Positions 11,801-21,999 of a DNA stretch of 64,000 nt are shown here, piece by piece. This DNA is from Anas platyrhynchos (taxonomy: Eukaryota > Chordata > Aves > Anseriformes > Anatidae): positions 5,617,501 through 5,681,500 of the forward strand of contig NC_092616.1 of the NCBI RefSeq assembly GCF_047663525.1, in the 5' to 3' direction. The first letter of the stretch is position 1, and each line of letters begins with the position of its first letter. Position numbers and translations under genes: made by a program. A model generated the notes under the pieces. It had not been told where the DNA came from, made no database searches, and saw only the letters and a program-made list of their open reading frames with translations.

Positions 11801-14800
11801 GGAGAAGGGTTGGGGGACGGGGAGGGGGGTGGGAGGGGGGGAGAGGGGGTTTTGGGGGGTGGGTGAGTCGGGATTGGGGGGTGTTTGGGGATTTGGGGGG
11901 GCTGGTGGCTTGGGGACACCCCAGTTTGGGGACCCAGAGACACAGGGATTTGGGGACACCCCAATTTGGGGGACTCAAACACCCAGGGATTTGGGGACAC
12001 CCCGATTTTGAGGGATCCAGGGAGAAGGTGGCTTTGGGACACCCCAATTTTGGGCACCCAGACACCCAAAGATTTGGGAACACCCCGATTTTGGGGGACT
12101 CAGAGACCCAGGGATTTGGGGACACCCTGATTTTGGGGGATCCAGGTGCCCAGGTGGCTTGGGGACACCCCAATTTGGGCACCCAGAGATTTGGGGACAC
12201 CCCAATTTTGGGGACTCAGAAACCCAGGGATTAGGGGACACCCCAATTTTGGGGGACACAGGTGTCCAGGTGGCTTGGGGACACCCCAATTTGGGGACCC
12301 AGAGATACAGGGATTTGGGGACACCCTGATTTTGGGGACCCAAGAGTCCCATTTGACTTTGGGACACCCCAATTTGGGGCACGCAGGTGTCCAGGTGGCT
12401 TTGGGACACCCCAATTTTGGAGACCCAAGTGTCTGGAGATATGGGGACACCCCAATTTGGGGGACCCAGACTCTCAGGGATTTGGGGACACCCCGATTTG
12501 GGGCACCTGAAGACCCAGGGATTTGGGGACACCCCAATTTGGGGGACAGAGACACCCAAGGATTTGGGGTCGCCCCGATTTTGGGGGATCCAGGGGGAAG
12601 GTGGCTTTGGGACACCCCAATTTTGGGCACCCAGAGACCCAGGGATTTGGGGACACCCCAATTTGGGAACCTAGACTCTCAGAGATTTGGGGACACCCCA
12701 ATTTAGGGGACCCTGACACCCAGAGATTTGGGGACACCCCGATTTTGGGGACCCAGGTGTCCAGGTGGCTTGGGAACACCCCAGTTTGGGGACCCAGACC
12801 TCTAGGGACTTGGGGATACCCCAATTTAGGGGACCCAGACCCTCAGAGATTTGGGGACACCCTGATTTTGGGCACCCAGGTGTCCAGGTGGCTTTGGGAC
12901 ACCCCAATTTGGGTACCCAGAGACCCAGGGAATTGGGGACACCCCAATTTTGGGGACACAGACACCCAAGGATTTGGGGACACCCCGATTTTGGGGGACT
13001 CAGACTCTCAGGGATTTGGGGACACCCCAATTTGGGGAATCCAAGGGTCCCAGGTGACTTTAGGACACCCCAATTTGGGCACCCAGACACCCAGGGATTT
13101 GGGGACACCCCAATTTTGAGGATCCAGGTGTCCAGGGTGACATGGGGACACCCCAATTTGGGACACCCAAGTGCCTGGAGATATGGGGACCCCACAAATT
13201 AGGGGACTCAGAGACCCAGGGATTTGGGGACACCCCAATTTGGGGGACTCAGAGACCCAGGGATTTGGGGACACCCCGATTTTGGGGGATCCAAGGGGAC
13301 AGGTGGCTTGGGGACACCCAAATTTGGGCAGCCAGAGACCCAGAGATTTGGGGACACCCCGATTTGGGGGACTCAGACACCCAGGGATTTGGGGACACCC
13401 CGATTTTGGGGGGCACGGGTGTCCAGGTGGCTTGGGGACATCCCAAATTGGGGCACCCTAATGCCCAGTTGACTTTGGGACACCTCAATTTGGGCACCCG
13501 GAGACCCAGAGATTTGGGGACACCCTGATTTGGGGGATCCAAGTGTCCCAGGTGACTTTAGGACACCCCAATTTAGGGGATGCAGGTGCCTGGAGATATG
13601 GGGACACCCCAATTTGGGGCACCCAGAGACCCAGAGATTTGGGGACACCCCAATTCTGGGGACCCAGACCCTCAGAGATTTGGGGACACCCTGATTTTGG
13701 GGACCCAAGGGTCCCAGTTGACTTTGGGACACCCCGGTTTGGGCACCCAAGTGTCTGGAGATATGGGGACACCCCAATTTGGGGGACTCAGACACCCAGG
13801 GATTTAGGGACACCCCAATTCTGGGGGACCCAGGTGCCCAGGTGACTTTGGGACACCCCAATTTGGGGCACGCAGGTGTCCAGGTGGCTTTGGGACACCC
13901 CAATTTTGGAGACCCAAGTGTCTGGAGATATGGGGACACCCCAATTTGGGGGACCCAGACTCTCAGGGATTTGGGGTCACCCTGATTTGGGGGATCCAGG
14001 TGTCCAGGGTGACTTTGGGACACCCCAATTTGGGCACCCAAGTGTCTGGAGATATGGGGACACCCCAATTTGGGGAACCCAGACCCTCAGAGATTTGGGG
14101 ACACCCCAATTTTGAGGATCCAGGTGCCCAGGTGGCTTTGGGACACCCCAATTTGGGGGACCCAGACATCCAGGGTCTTGGGGACATCCCAAATTGGGGT
14201 ACCCTAATGCCCAGTTGACTTTGGGACACCCCAATTTGGGCACCCAGAGACCCAGGGATTTGGGGACACCCCAATTTTGAGGATCCAGGTGTCCAGGGTG
14301 GCTTTGGGACACCTCAATTTGGGCACCCAAGTGCCTGGAGATATGGGGACACCCCAAATTAGGGGACTCAGAAACACAGGGATTTGGGGACACCCCGATT
14401 TTGGGGGGCACGGGTGTCCAGGTGGCTTGGGGACATCCCAAATTGGGGCACCCTAATGCCCAGTTGACTTTGGGACACCTCAATTTGGGCACCTGGAGAC
14501 CCAGAGATTTGGGGACACCCCGATTTGGGGGACAGAGACACCCAGGGATTAGGGGACATCCTGATTTTGGGGGATCCAGGGAGAAGGTGGCTTTGGGACA
14601 CCCCAATTTTGGGCACCCAGAGACCCAGGGATTTGGGGACACCCCGATTTTGGGGGATCCAAGGGGACAGGGTGGACTTGGGGACACCCCAATTTGGGCA
14701 CCCAGAGACTCAGAGATTTGGGGACACCCCAATTTGGGGGACTCAAACACCCAGGGATTTGGGGACACCCCGATTTTGAGGGATCCAGGGGGAAGGTGGC

Positions 14801-17800
14801 TTTGGGACACCCCAATTTTGGGCACCCAGACACCCAAAGATTTGGGAACACCCCGATTTTGGGGGACTCAGAGACCCAGGGATTTGGGGACACCCCGATT
14901 TTGGGGGATCCAGGTGCCCAGGTGGCTTGGGGACACCCCAATTTGGGGACCCAGAGATACAGGGATTTGGGGACACCCCAATTTTGGGGACCCAAGGATC
15001 CCAGCTGGCGTGGGGACACCCCAATTTGGGCACCCAGAGACCCAGGGATTTGGGGACACCCCGATTTTGGGGGATCCAAGTGACCCAGTTGACTTTGGGA
15101 CACCCCAATTTGAGCACCCAGACCCTCAGGGATTTGGGGACACCCCAGTTTGGGACACCCAAGTGTCTGGAGATATGGGGACACCCCAAATTAGGGGACT
15201 CAGACACCCAGGGATTTGGGGATACCCTGATTTTGGGGGATCCAGGGGGACAGGTGGCTTGGGGACACCCCAATTTTGGGCACCCAGAGACACAGGGATT
15301 TGGGGACACCCCAATATTGGGGACACAGACACCCAAAGATTTGGGGTCACCCTGATTTGGGGGATCTAGGGGGACAGGGTGGACTTGGGACACCCCAATT
15401 TGGGCACCCAGACACCCAAAGATTTGGGGACACCCCGATTTTGGGGGACTCAGACTCTCAGGGATTTGGGGACACTCCAATTTGGGAACCCTGACACCCA
15501 GAGATTTGGGGACACCCCAGTTTGGGGTACCCAGAGACCCAGGGATTTGGGGACACCCCGATTTTGGGGGGCACGGGTGTCCAGGTGGCTTGGGGACATC
15601 CCAAATTGGGGCACCCTAATGCCCAGTTGACTTTGGGACACCTCAATTTGGGCACCTGGAAACCCAGAGATTTGGGGACACCCCGATTTGGGGGACAGAG
15701 ACACCCAGAGATTTGGGGACACCCTGATTTTGGGGACCCAAGTGTCCCAGTTGCCTTCGGGACCCCCCAATTTGGGCACCAAGACACCCAAAGATTTGGG
15801 GACACCCCGATTTTGGGGGATCCAGGTGCCCAGGTGACTTTGGGACACCCCAATTTGGGCACCCAGAGATTTGGGGACACCCTAATTTGGGGAACCCAGA
15901 GACACAGAGATTTCGGGACACCCCAATTTTGGGGATTCAGAAACCCAGGGATTAGGGGACACCCCGATTTTGGGGGACACGGGTGTCCAGGTGGCTTGGG
16001 GACACTCCAGTTTGGGGACCCAGAGATACAGGGATTTGGGGATATCCCAATTTTGGGGACCCAAGGATCTCAGCTGGCGTGGGGACACCCCAATTTGGGC
16101 ACCCAGAGACCCAGGGATTTGGGGACACCCCGATTTTAGGGACCCAAGTGTCCCAATTGACTTTGGGACACCCCAATTTGGGCACCCAGGTGTCCAGGTG
16201 GCTTTGGGACACCCCAATTTAGGGGATGCAGGTGCCTGGAGATATGGGGACACCCCAATTTGGGGCACCCAGACACCCAAAGATTTGGGGACATCCCAAT
16301 TTTGGGGACTCAGACACCCAGAGATTTGGGGACACCCTGATATTGGAGGATCCAGGGGGACAGGTGGCTTGGGGACACCCAAATTTGGGCACCCAGAGAC
16401 CCAGAGATTTGGGGTCACCCTGATTTGGGGGATCCAACTGTCCCAGTTGACTTTGGGACACCCCAATTTGGGACACCCAAGTGTCTGGAGATATGGGGAC
16501 ACCCCAATTTGGGGCACCCAGACCCTCAGGGATTTGGGGACACCCCAATTTTGGGGGACACGGGTTTCCAGGTGGCTTGGGGACACCCCAATTTGGGCAC
16601 CCAGAGACCCAGGGATTTGGGGACACCCCAATTTTGAGGATCCAGGTGTCCAGGGTGACTTGGGGACACCCCAATTTGGGACACCCAAGTGTCTGGAGAT
16701 ATGGGGACACCCCAATTTTGGGGACCCAAGTGTCCCATTTGACTTTGGGACACCCCAATTTGGGGCACGCAGGTGTCCAGGTGGCTTTGGGACACCCCAA
16801 TTTTGGAGACCCAAGTGTCTGGAGATATGGGGACACCCCAATTTGGGGGACCCAGACCCTCAGGGATTTGGGGACACCCCAATTTTGGGGACTCAGACAC
16901 CCAGGGATTTGGGGATACCCTGATTTTGGGGGATCCAGGGGGACAGGTGGCTTTGGGACACCCCAATTTGGGCACCCAGAGACCCAAAGATTTGGGGACA
17001 CCCCGATTTTGGGGGACTCAGACTCTCAGGGATTTGGGGACACCCCAATTTGGGCACCCAAGTGTCTGGAGATATGGGGACAACCCGATTTGGGGGACCC
17101 TGACACCCAGGGATTTGGGGACACCCCGATTTTGGGGGGCACGGGTGTCCAGGTGGCTTGGGGACATCCCAAATTGGGGCACCCTAATGCCCAGTTGACT
17201 TTGGGACACCTCAATTTGGGCACCCAGACACCCAGGGATTTGGGGACACCCCAATTTGGGGTACCCTGACACCCAGAGATTTGGGGACACCCCGATTCTG
17301 GGGACCCAGGTGTCCCAGTTGCCTTTGGGACCCCCCAATTTGGGGCACCCAGACACCCAAAGATTTGGGGACCCCCCAATTTCCTTCCCCCAAGTATCCC
17401 ATTTACCTTCAGCACCCCCCAAATTTGAGGCACAAAAGCAGTCGGGGACTTTGGGACCCCCCAATTTGGGGTCCCCCCCGCGTGTGTCCCCCCCCGTCTC
17501 CCCCAGGAATTAACCCCGGGGCCGGGTTAATCCGGGATGAGCCCCGGCAGCTGTCACCGTAATCCCCCGCGAGGACACCGCGTCCCCTGTCCCCCCCTCC
17601 CTGTCCCCCTCCCCGGGTCCGGGGGAATTTGGGGGGCGTCTGGGGGGGGTGGGGGCACCCATGGGTGCTGGGGGGGGGGGTGACACTCACTGGTCGTCGA
17701 TGACGTGGTGACAGGAGGAGGAGATGATGTAGCCGGCTGTGGAGGCCATCACCGCCTGCACCGAGGACACCAGCCTGGGGGGGGGACGTTGGGGACACTT

Positions 17801-19472
17801 TGGGGACACTTTGGGGACACTTTGGGGACACTTTTTGGGGACATGGGGACATGGGGGGCAGCCGCCCTGCCACCCCGTCCCCGTGTCCTGGTGCATCTGT
17901 GCCCGCTGTCCTCGGTGTCCCCAAATGTCCCCATTGTCCCCCAGTGTCCCCCAGTATTCCCCATTGTCCCCCGGTGTCCCCAAATGTCCCCAGTGTCCCC
18001 CAGTGTCCCCAGTATTCCCCGGTGTCCCCCGGTGTCCCCCAGTGTCCCCAGTGCTGCATCATCCCCGACCCCGCTGCAGCCCCAGCCCCGTCCCTGTCCC
18101 CTCGCTGTCCTTGTCCCCTTCCCTGTCCCTGTCCCCGTCCCCTCCCTGTCCCCATCCCTGTCCCTGTCCTTGTGCCACATCCACCCCCCTCCTGTCCCCC
18201 TCCTGTCCCTGTCCCATCCCTGTCCTTGTGCCCCATTTGTCCCTGTCCTGTCCCTGTCCCCATCCCCTCCCTGTCCCCCTCCTGTCCCTGTCCTTGTCCC
18301 CATCCCCTCCCCGTCCCCATCCCATCCCCATCCTCTCCCTGTCCCTGTCCCCATCCCCTCCCTATCCCTGTCCCTGTCCTGTCCCTGTCCCCATCCCATC
18401 CCCGTCCTTGTCCCCATCCCCTCCCTGCCCCATCCCCTCCCTGTCCCCCTCCCCATCCCCATCCCATGCCCTCCCTGTCCCCCTCCTGTCCTTGTCCCCA
18501 TCCCCGTCCTGTCCCTGTCCCTGTCCCCGTCCCCATCCCCATCCCCTCCCTGTCCCTGTCCCCCTCCTGTCCTTGTCCCCATCCACATCCTGCCCCCATC
18601 CCCTCCCAGTCCCCGTCCTTGTCCCCATCCCGTCCCCATCCCCTCCCTGTCCCCCTCCTGTCCCTGTCCCTGTCCTTGTCCCCATCCTATCCCTGTCCCC
18701 TCCGTGTCCCTGTCCCCCTCCTGTCCCTGTCCCCATCCCCTCCCTGCCCCCATCCCATCCCCATCCTGTCCCTGTCCTTGTCCCCATCCCGTCCCCATCC
18801 CCTCCGTGTCCCCATCCCCTCCCTGTCCCCCTCCTGTCCCCTTCCCCGTCCTTGTCCCCATCCCATCCCCACCACCTCCCTGTCCCCTCCTGTTCCTGTC
18901 CTTGTCCCCATCCCATCCCTGTCCCCATCCTTATCCCCATCCCGTCCCCGTCCTTGTCCCCATCCCCTCCCCTCCCTGTCCCCCTCCTGTCCTTGTCCCC
19001 ATCCCCATCCCATCCCCATCCCCTCCCAGTCCCCATCCTTGTCCCCAGACCCTCCCTGTCCTGTCCCTGTCCCTCTCCCCATCCCCTCTGTGTCCCCATC
19101 CCCTCCCTGTCCCCCTCCTGTCCCTGTCCTTGTCCCCATCCCCTCCCTGTCCCCATCCTTGTCCCCATCCCATCCCCGTCCTGTCCCTGTCCCCAATCCC
19201 CTCCCTGTCCCCAATCCCCTCCCTGTCCTTGTCCCCCTCCCCATCCCCTCCCTGTCCCCCTCCTGTCCCTGTCCCCATCCCATCCCTGTCCCCCTCCTGT
19301 CCTTGTCCCCCTCCCCCCCCCAATGTCCCCCCTCTCACCTGGCCGCCACGATGACCGCGTCGGGCTCCGGCCAGCGGAGGCCGGGCAGGCGCCGGAGGCC
19401 GCTCTTGGCCAGCAGGAAGAGGCCGGGGAAGAAGAGGAGGCCGCCGGCCAGGGGGGCTCCAGGGGGGGCCAT
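5537..19472 (-). CDS. TLCD3B: TLCD3B (FAM57B), TLC-domain ceramide synthase-like membrane protein, complete
   Basis: Five coding exons on the minus strand join in frame to 266 residues: 19472-19339, 17774-17691, 11761-11542, 9586-9491 and 5803-5537 (stop TGA). All introns are GT-AG. Human TLCD3B is 274 residues. Recognisable blocks are PGLFLLAKSGLRRLP, LVSSVQAVMASTAGYI, FAVPYFVYDVYAMFLCH, LLMVLHHAAMVLVCFP, WRQGKGDFFLGC and LLFPYLYWAYGRH. It is a multipass ER/Golgi TLC-domain protein linked to ceramide metabolism; human mutations cause cone-rod dystrophy (family knowledge). The paired HH in LHHAAMV is a TLC-family hallmark. The ATG at 19472 opens a hydrophobic N-terminal segment like the human one. 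TLCD3A was considered, but the adjacent ALDOA and PPP4C favour TLCD3B. Introns total about 13 kb and are nearly all tandem repeat. Confidence 0.95.
7143..7310. repeat. Minisatellite A segment inside intron 4, copy 1
   Basis: About 168 bp of units with the CCCAGTTTGTACTGGG core sit inside the otherwise unrelated intron 4 array. The segment ends GGGGATCCCAT and passes directly into a copy of coding exon 5. The parent array lies 3 kb away, beyond the gene's 3' end. Confidence 0.9.
7311..7359 (-). pseudogene. TLCD3B: Duplicated 5' edge of TLCD3B exon 5, copy 1
   Basis: These 49 nt are identical to the first 49 nt of coding exon 5 (5755-5803, encoding YKRQHTALHKLNGVAM). The copy continues without a break into the intron side: the acceptor tract and about 70 nt beyond match with one substitution seen. 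If the acceptor were used after exon 4, the frame would leave the exon copy into minisatellite A and hit a TAA after about nine further codons. It is a partial exon duplicate, not a second gene. Confidence 0.93.
7685..7809. repeat. Minisatellite A segment inside intron 4, copy 2
   Basis: A second block of units with the CCCAGT/ACTGGG core, similar to copy 1 but shorter. It again ends GGGGATCCCAT at the junction with exon 5 sequence, so both copies share one ancestral breakpoint. Confidence 0.9.
7810..7858 (-). pseudogene. TLCD3B: Duplicated 5' edge of TLCD3B exon 5, copy 2
   Basis: A second 49-nt copy, identical to exon 5 over the exon part and 499 bp from copy 1. The acceptor-side tract differs slightly (GGGGAACAGG instead of GGGGGACAGG on the plus strand) and diverges sooner. 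Read in the exon frame it stays open through the minisatellite for about 35 codons and then stops. Confidence 0.92.
9491..9586 (-). CDS. TLCD3B: TLCD3B coding exon 4
   Basis: Residues 147-178, LWRQGKGDFFLGCLLMAELS through FVCLGKVLIL. It is 96 nt, phase 0 at both ends. The acceptor is CCCAG|CTGTGG and the donor CTG|GTGAGC. Confidence 0.94.
9600..11530. repeat. Exon-3-like minisatellite in TLCD3B intron 3
   Basis: Units of roughly 180 bp alternate runs of TGTCCCCAAA with a conserved segment, CATGGTGGACCTCCATGAGC then ACGTCCACACCAAGCC. Read on the minus strand the conserved segment encodes LLMEVHH-like peptides resembling the 3' end of coding exon 3 (LLMVLHHAAMVLVCFP). The best-preserved units are near 10,018-10,096 and 10,381-10,460, where minus-strand translation gives LGVELLMEVHHVVMGLVGF. 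About ten units are visible. Confidence 0.9.
11542..11761 (-). CDS. TLCD3B: TLCD3B coding exon 3 (TLC domain, HH motif)
   Basis: Residues 73-146. It begins HWLAGAYPQFAVPYFVYDVY and ends LLMVLHHAAMVLVCFPVAT. The acceptor is CCCCAG|GCAC and the donor ACC|GTGAGT. Copies resembling its 3' end make up the adjacent intron 3 array, and its 5' edge resembles the unit of the intron 2 array. Confidence 0.94.
11880..17400. repeat. Minisatellite filling TLCD3B intron 2
   Basis: About 5.5 kb of units of roughly 45-50 bp are built on GGGGACACCCCAATTTGGG, CACCCAGAGACCCAGGGATT and ATCCAGGTGTCCAGGTGGCT. A recurrent variant reads AAGTGCCTGGAGATATGGGG. Copies are mixed and locally re-duplicated. The interval 17,401-17,690 next to exon 2 is GC-rich but non-tandem, and I see no feature in it. 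Confidence 0.93.
17691..17774 (-). CDS. TLCD3B: TLCD3B coding exon 2
   Basis: Residues 45-73, LVSSVQAVMASTAGYIISSS through HHVIDDQ. The acceptor is CCCCAG|GCTGG and the donor is CCA|GTGAGT. The 84-nt length keeps frame. Confidence 0.93.
17795..19325. repeat. Simple CCCTGTCC/CCCATCCC tract in TLCD3B intron 1
   Basis: A short GGGGACACTTT repeat (17,795-17,835) and CCCAGTGTCCCC units (17,930-18,050) lead into 1.25 kb of CCTGTCCCCATCCCCTCC-type repeat. The plus strand is almost pure pyrimidine, so the TLCD3B transcript strand is a GGGA/GGGGACA purine tract. Long open frames here are repeat artefacts. Confidence 0.93.
19339..19472 (-). CDS. TLCD3B: TLCD3B coding exon 1
   Basis: Encodes residues 1-45 (the last codon is split), from MAPPGAPLAGG through DAVIVAAR. 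It carries the hydrophobic N-terminal segment GGLLFFPGLFLLA. The donor is AG|GTGAGA. Confidence 0.92.
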
Positions 19473-19479
19473 GGCTTTG

Positions 19480-19700
19480 AAATTTTTTTTTGGGGGGGGG
19501 GGTCAGGGAGGGGAGGGGGGGGGGGGGTCCCGGCCTCCCGCCCCGCCGCCCGCACGGCTGGGCACGGGGAGGGGCGGGGCTTAGGGGGGCGGGGCCTCAG
19601 GGGGCGGGGCCTCAGGGGGTGGGGTCAGAGGGGGCGGGGCCTAAAGGGGGAGGGGCCTAAAGGGGGAGGGGCCTCACCCCCCCCCCCTTGGGGCCTAGCC
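19480..19700 (-). promoter_or_regulatory. TLCD3B proximal promoter, GC-box cluster
   Basis: Just upstream of the TLCD3B ATG the plus strand carries repeated GGGGCGGGGC elements (SP1/KLF type) spaced about 17 bp apart between 19,570 and 19,675. No TATA box is seen close to the ATG. The promoter role is inferred from position. Confidence 0.5.
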
Positions 19701-19772
19701 CCCTGCCCGAAGCCTGCCCCCCCCCCCCTCTCAGGTGTCCCCCCCCCCTCACTCAGGTGCCCTCCCCGCCTC

Positions 19773-19862
19773 ATTTGCATAAATTTGCATCTCATCACAA
19801 CCCATTCAGATAAATAGATCCATAAAGCCCCGCCCCCTGGCCTCATTTGCATAAATTTGCAT
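19773..19862. promoter_or_regulatory. Two paired octamer (POU) sites
   Basis: ATTTGCAT occurs at 19773-19780, 19783-19790, 19845-19852 and 19855-19862. The two members of each pair start 10 bp apart, one helical turn, and the second pair repeats the first 72 bp away. ATTTGCAT is the reverse complement of the Oct octamer ATGCAAAT. Function is inferred. Confidence 0.6.
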
Positions 19863-19912
19863 AATTTTTCATGCAGGCCGCGGCCCGGCCCCCCCCCCTC
19901 AGGGCGCCGCGC

Positions 19913-20354
19913 GTCGCTATGGCAACGGGCGGCCGGAATGGAGCTGCGCATGCGCGGCGCCGCCCCGCCTGATTGGCCGCCCGCGCAGCCAATAGGAGGA
20001 GGAGGATGAGGCGCGTTGCCAGGCAGAGCGCTCGGCCGCTCCCATTGGTTAAAGGGAGCGAGCGGCCGGCCAATGGGAAGGCGGGACGCGCGTTGCTATG
20101 GAGACGGAGGGGGGGTCGCCACGGCAACCGAGCGGCGCGAATATCAACGAGGGGGGCGTGGCTCACGACCACTTAATTAACATATTCCTCATTAATATTC
20201 ATGAAGCAACGCGAGCATGAATATTAATGAGCCCCCAGCGCCACCGCCCCGCCCCCTGTCAATCACCAGGCCCCGCCCCCGGCTAAGCCACGCCCCTCCC
20301 CTTGGCCCCGCCCCCTCGTTGCTATAGAAACCGCCCCCGGGTCGCCATGGCAAC
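19913..20354. promoter_or_regulatory. Cluster of RFX X-box-like motifs with CCAAT and NRF1 sites
   Basis: Five 14-mers close to the X-box GTTGCCATGGCAAC occur: GTCGCTATGGCAAC (19913), GTTGCTATGGAGAC (20092), GTCGCCACGGCAAC (20115), GTTGCTATAGAAAC (20318) and GTCGCCATGGCAAC (20341). Between them are CCAAT boxes in either orientation (19972, 19989, 20044, 20070) and an NRF1 palindrome GCGCATGCGC (19946-19955). This lies between the divergent TLCD3B and ALDOA genes and is one of few non-repetitive islands in the window. RFX factors bind X-boxes in ciliary and neuronal genes (established). Which gene it serves is not visible. Confidence 0.6.
20188..20231. repeat. Perfect 16-bp inverted repeat, AT-rich
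   Basis: CTCATTAATATTCATG at 20188-20203 is matched exactly by its reverse complement at 20216-20231 across a 12-nt spacer (AAGCAACGCGAG). The arms contain ATTA homeodomain cores. It stands out as AT-rich sequence in a very GC-rich window. Confidence 0.9.
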
Positions 20355-20385
20355 GAGGCCCCGCCCCTCCCTGAGGAGGGCCCAA

Positions 20386-21190
20386 AGGGGGGGGGGGCAA
20401 AAAAAAGGGGGGGCAAAAGGGGGGGAAAGGGGCAAAATTGGGGGAAAAGGGGTCAAAAATTGGGGAGGGGGGGCCCAAAATATGAGGGGACCCCCCCAAA
20501 AATAAATGGGGGGGGGGAATTTGGGGACTGGGGGGGGTTAAAAGTGAGGTGGGGGCCTAAAAAATATAAGGGGGGGGTAAAAATATTTGGGGGGGGGTAA
20601 AAATATTTGGTGGGGGCCCAAAATATAATGGGGGGGGGGGCCAAAATGGTGGGAGGGGGTCTGAAAACTATGGGGGGGGGGGGCAAAAATCTGGGGGGGG
20701 GGGCAAAAAAAATCGGGGGGGGGCCAAAAAAAAATCGGGGGGGCAATAAAAAATCGGGGGGGGGGCTGAAATTCATGGAGGGGTCCCCCAAAAAAGCAGA
20801 GGGGGGGGGTAAAAGTCATGGGGGGGGCTAAAAGGGATGGGGGGGCCCCAAAAATAAGGGGGAGCCCCCCCCAAAAAAAATATTGGGGAGGGTCGAAAAA
20901 GGGTGGGGGGGGGGTAAAAGTTCATGGGGGGGGGGAGAAAGCATGGGGGGGGTCCCAAAAATAAGGGGGGGGTCCCAAAAAAAAAGGGGGGGCAAAAATA
21001 AAGGGGGGTCCCAAAAAAAGGGGGGGTCCCAAAAAAAAGGGGTGGGGGCAAAAATAAGGGGGGGGTCCCAAAAATGGAGGGAACCCCCCCCCAAAAAGTG
21101 ATAAGGGGGGGGCCAGGGGGGGCTCCCCTCCCCCCCCCCCGGGTGCCTGGGGGTGGGGGAGGGGCTGCGGGGGGGGGGGGGGGGGAGGGG
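20386..21190. repeat. G-run/A-run low-complexity tract
   Basis: Runs of 6-12 G alternate with runs of A, as in GGGGGGGTCCCAAAAA and GGGGGGGCAAAAAT. It has G-quadruplex potential on the plus strand. No gene is supported. Indel errors in the assembly are likely in such homopolymers. Confidence 0.85.
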
Positions 21191-21202
21191 CGGGGGGGGG
21201 CC

Positions 21203-21332
21203 CCTATTTTTGGCCGCCGAAAGGGCAGAGGGCACCGGAGAAGGTCAGGGCGGGGGGGCCGCCCCCGGCGCCCCTATATAGGGGGGAGCCCCCGGCCCCC
21301 GGCTGCTGCCCCCCCCGGACGCCCCCACCCTG
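21203..21332 (+). promoter_or_regulatory. Candidate TATA-containing ALDOA promoter and noncoding exon
   Basis: A MEF2/CArG-like CCTATTTTTGG (21203-21213) is followed by a TATA box, CCTATATAGG with TATATA at 21275-21280. A transcript starting near 21,303 would give a short exon ending CCCTG|GTGAGT at 21332. Mammalian ALDOA has a muscle promoter with MEF2 sites (established), so this is probably its counterpart. The exon and start site are inferred from spacing alone. Confidence 0.5.
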
Positions 21333-21359
21333 GTGAGTTTTTTTGGGGGGGGGGTCTTT

Positions 21360-21870
21360 TTTTTTTTTTAGGGGGGGGGACCCCAAATTTCCTCCCCCCC
21401 CCCCCACCCAAGACCCCCCCAAACCCTCCTCTGATCCCCCCCCAACCCCATAACCCCCCCCCATGGGACCCCACCCCCCCGGACCCCCCCCAAATTCCCC
21501 CTGGACCCCCCCAAAACCCCTTGGGACCCCCCAACCCCCCCCCCAAATCCCCCTTGGACCCCCCCCCAAAAAAATTTGGACCCCCCTTTCCCCCCCAACC
21601 CCCCCCTAAAACCCCTCTGCCCCCCAAAAAAAATTTGGCCCCCCCCCAAACCCCTCTGGACCCCCCCAAAAAAATTTGGGCCCCCCCAAAACACCTCTGG
21701 ACCCCCAACCCCCCCAAATCTCCCTTGGACCCCCCCCCAAAAAAAAATTTAGATCCCCCAACCCCCCAAAACCTCTCTGCCCCCCCCCAAAAAAAAATTT
21801 GGGCCCCCCCCAAAACCCCTCTGGACCCCCCAAAACCCCCCCCCAACCCCAAAAGGACCCGGTGGGCCCC
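21360..21870. repeat. C-run/A-run low-complexity tract
   Basis: Repeats of CCCCCCCAAAAAAATTTGG and AAACCCCTCTGGACCCC. It lies in the presumed first intron of the upstream ALDOA transcript. No coding signal is seen. Confidence 0.85.
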
Positions 21871-21996
21871 CCCCCGTGACTCAGCGCGCCGTTGCCCCTT
21901 TAAGAGCGCGCCTTCCCGGTCCCCCCCACCCGTGACGTCACCTCGCCCAGGCCCCGCCCCCTCGTTCCCGCGCGTCCGGCCGCTCCCCGAGCCCAG
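21871..21996 (+). promoter_or_regulatory. Candidate second (ubiquitous-type) ALDOA promoter and noncoding exon
   Basis: In order: an AP-1/antioxidant-response-like TGACTCAGC (21877-21885), CCTTTAAGAG as a weak TATA-like element, a perfect CRE TGACGTCA (21933-21940) and a GC box. A noncoding exon would end GAGCCCAG|GTGGGG at 21996. ALDOA genes use alternative promoters spliced to one ATG exon (established in mammals). The assignment here rests on position and motifs. Confidence 0.5.
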
Positions 21997-21999
21997 GTG

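Noticed and set aside
9753-12069. Minus-strand frames of 275-340 codons rich in WGHLGTFGD
   Set aside because: They are translations of the intron 3 array. The LLMEVHH similarity to exon 3 is reported as an array origin, not as a second gene.
17739-19817. Several 550-690-codon proline-rich frames
   Set aside because: They read through the CCCTGTCC/CCCATCCC simple repeat and TLCD3B exons antisense; pyrimidine tracts rarely contain stops.
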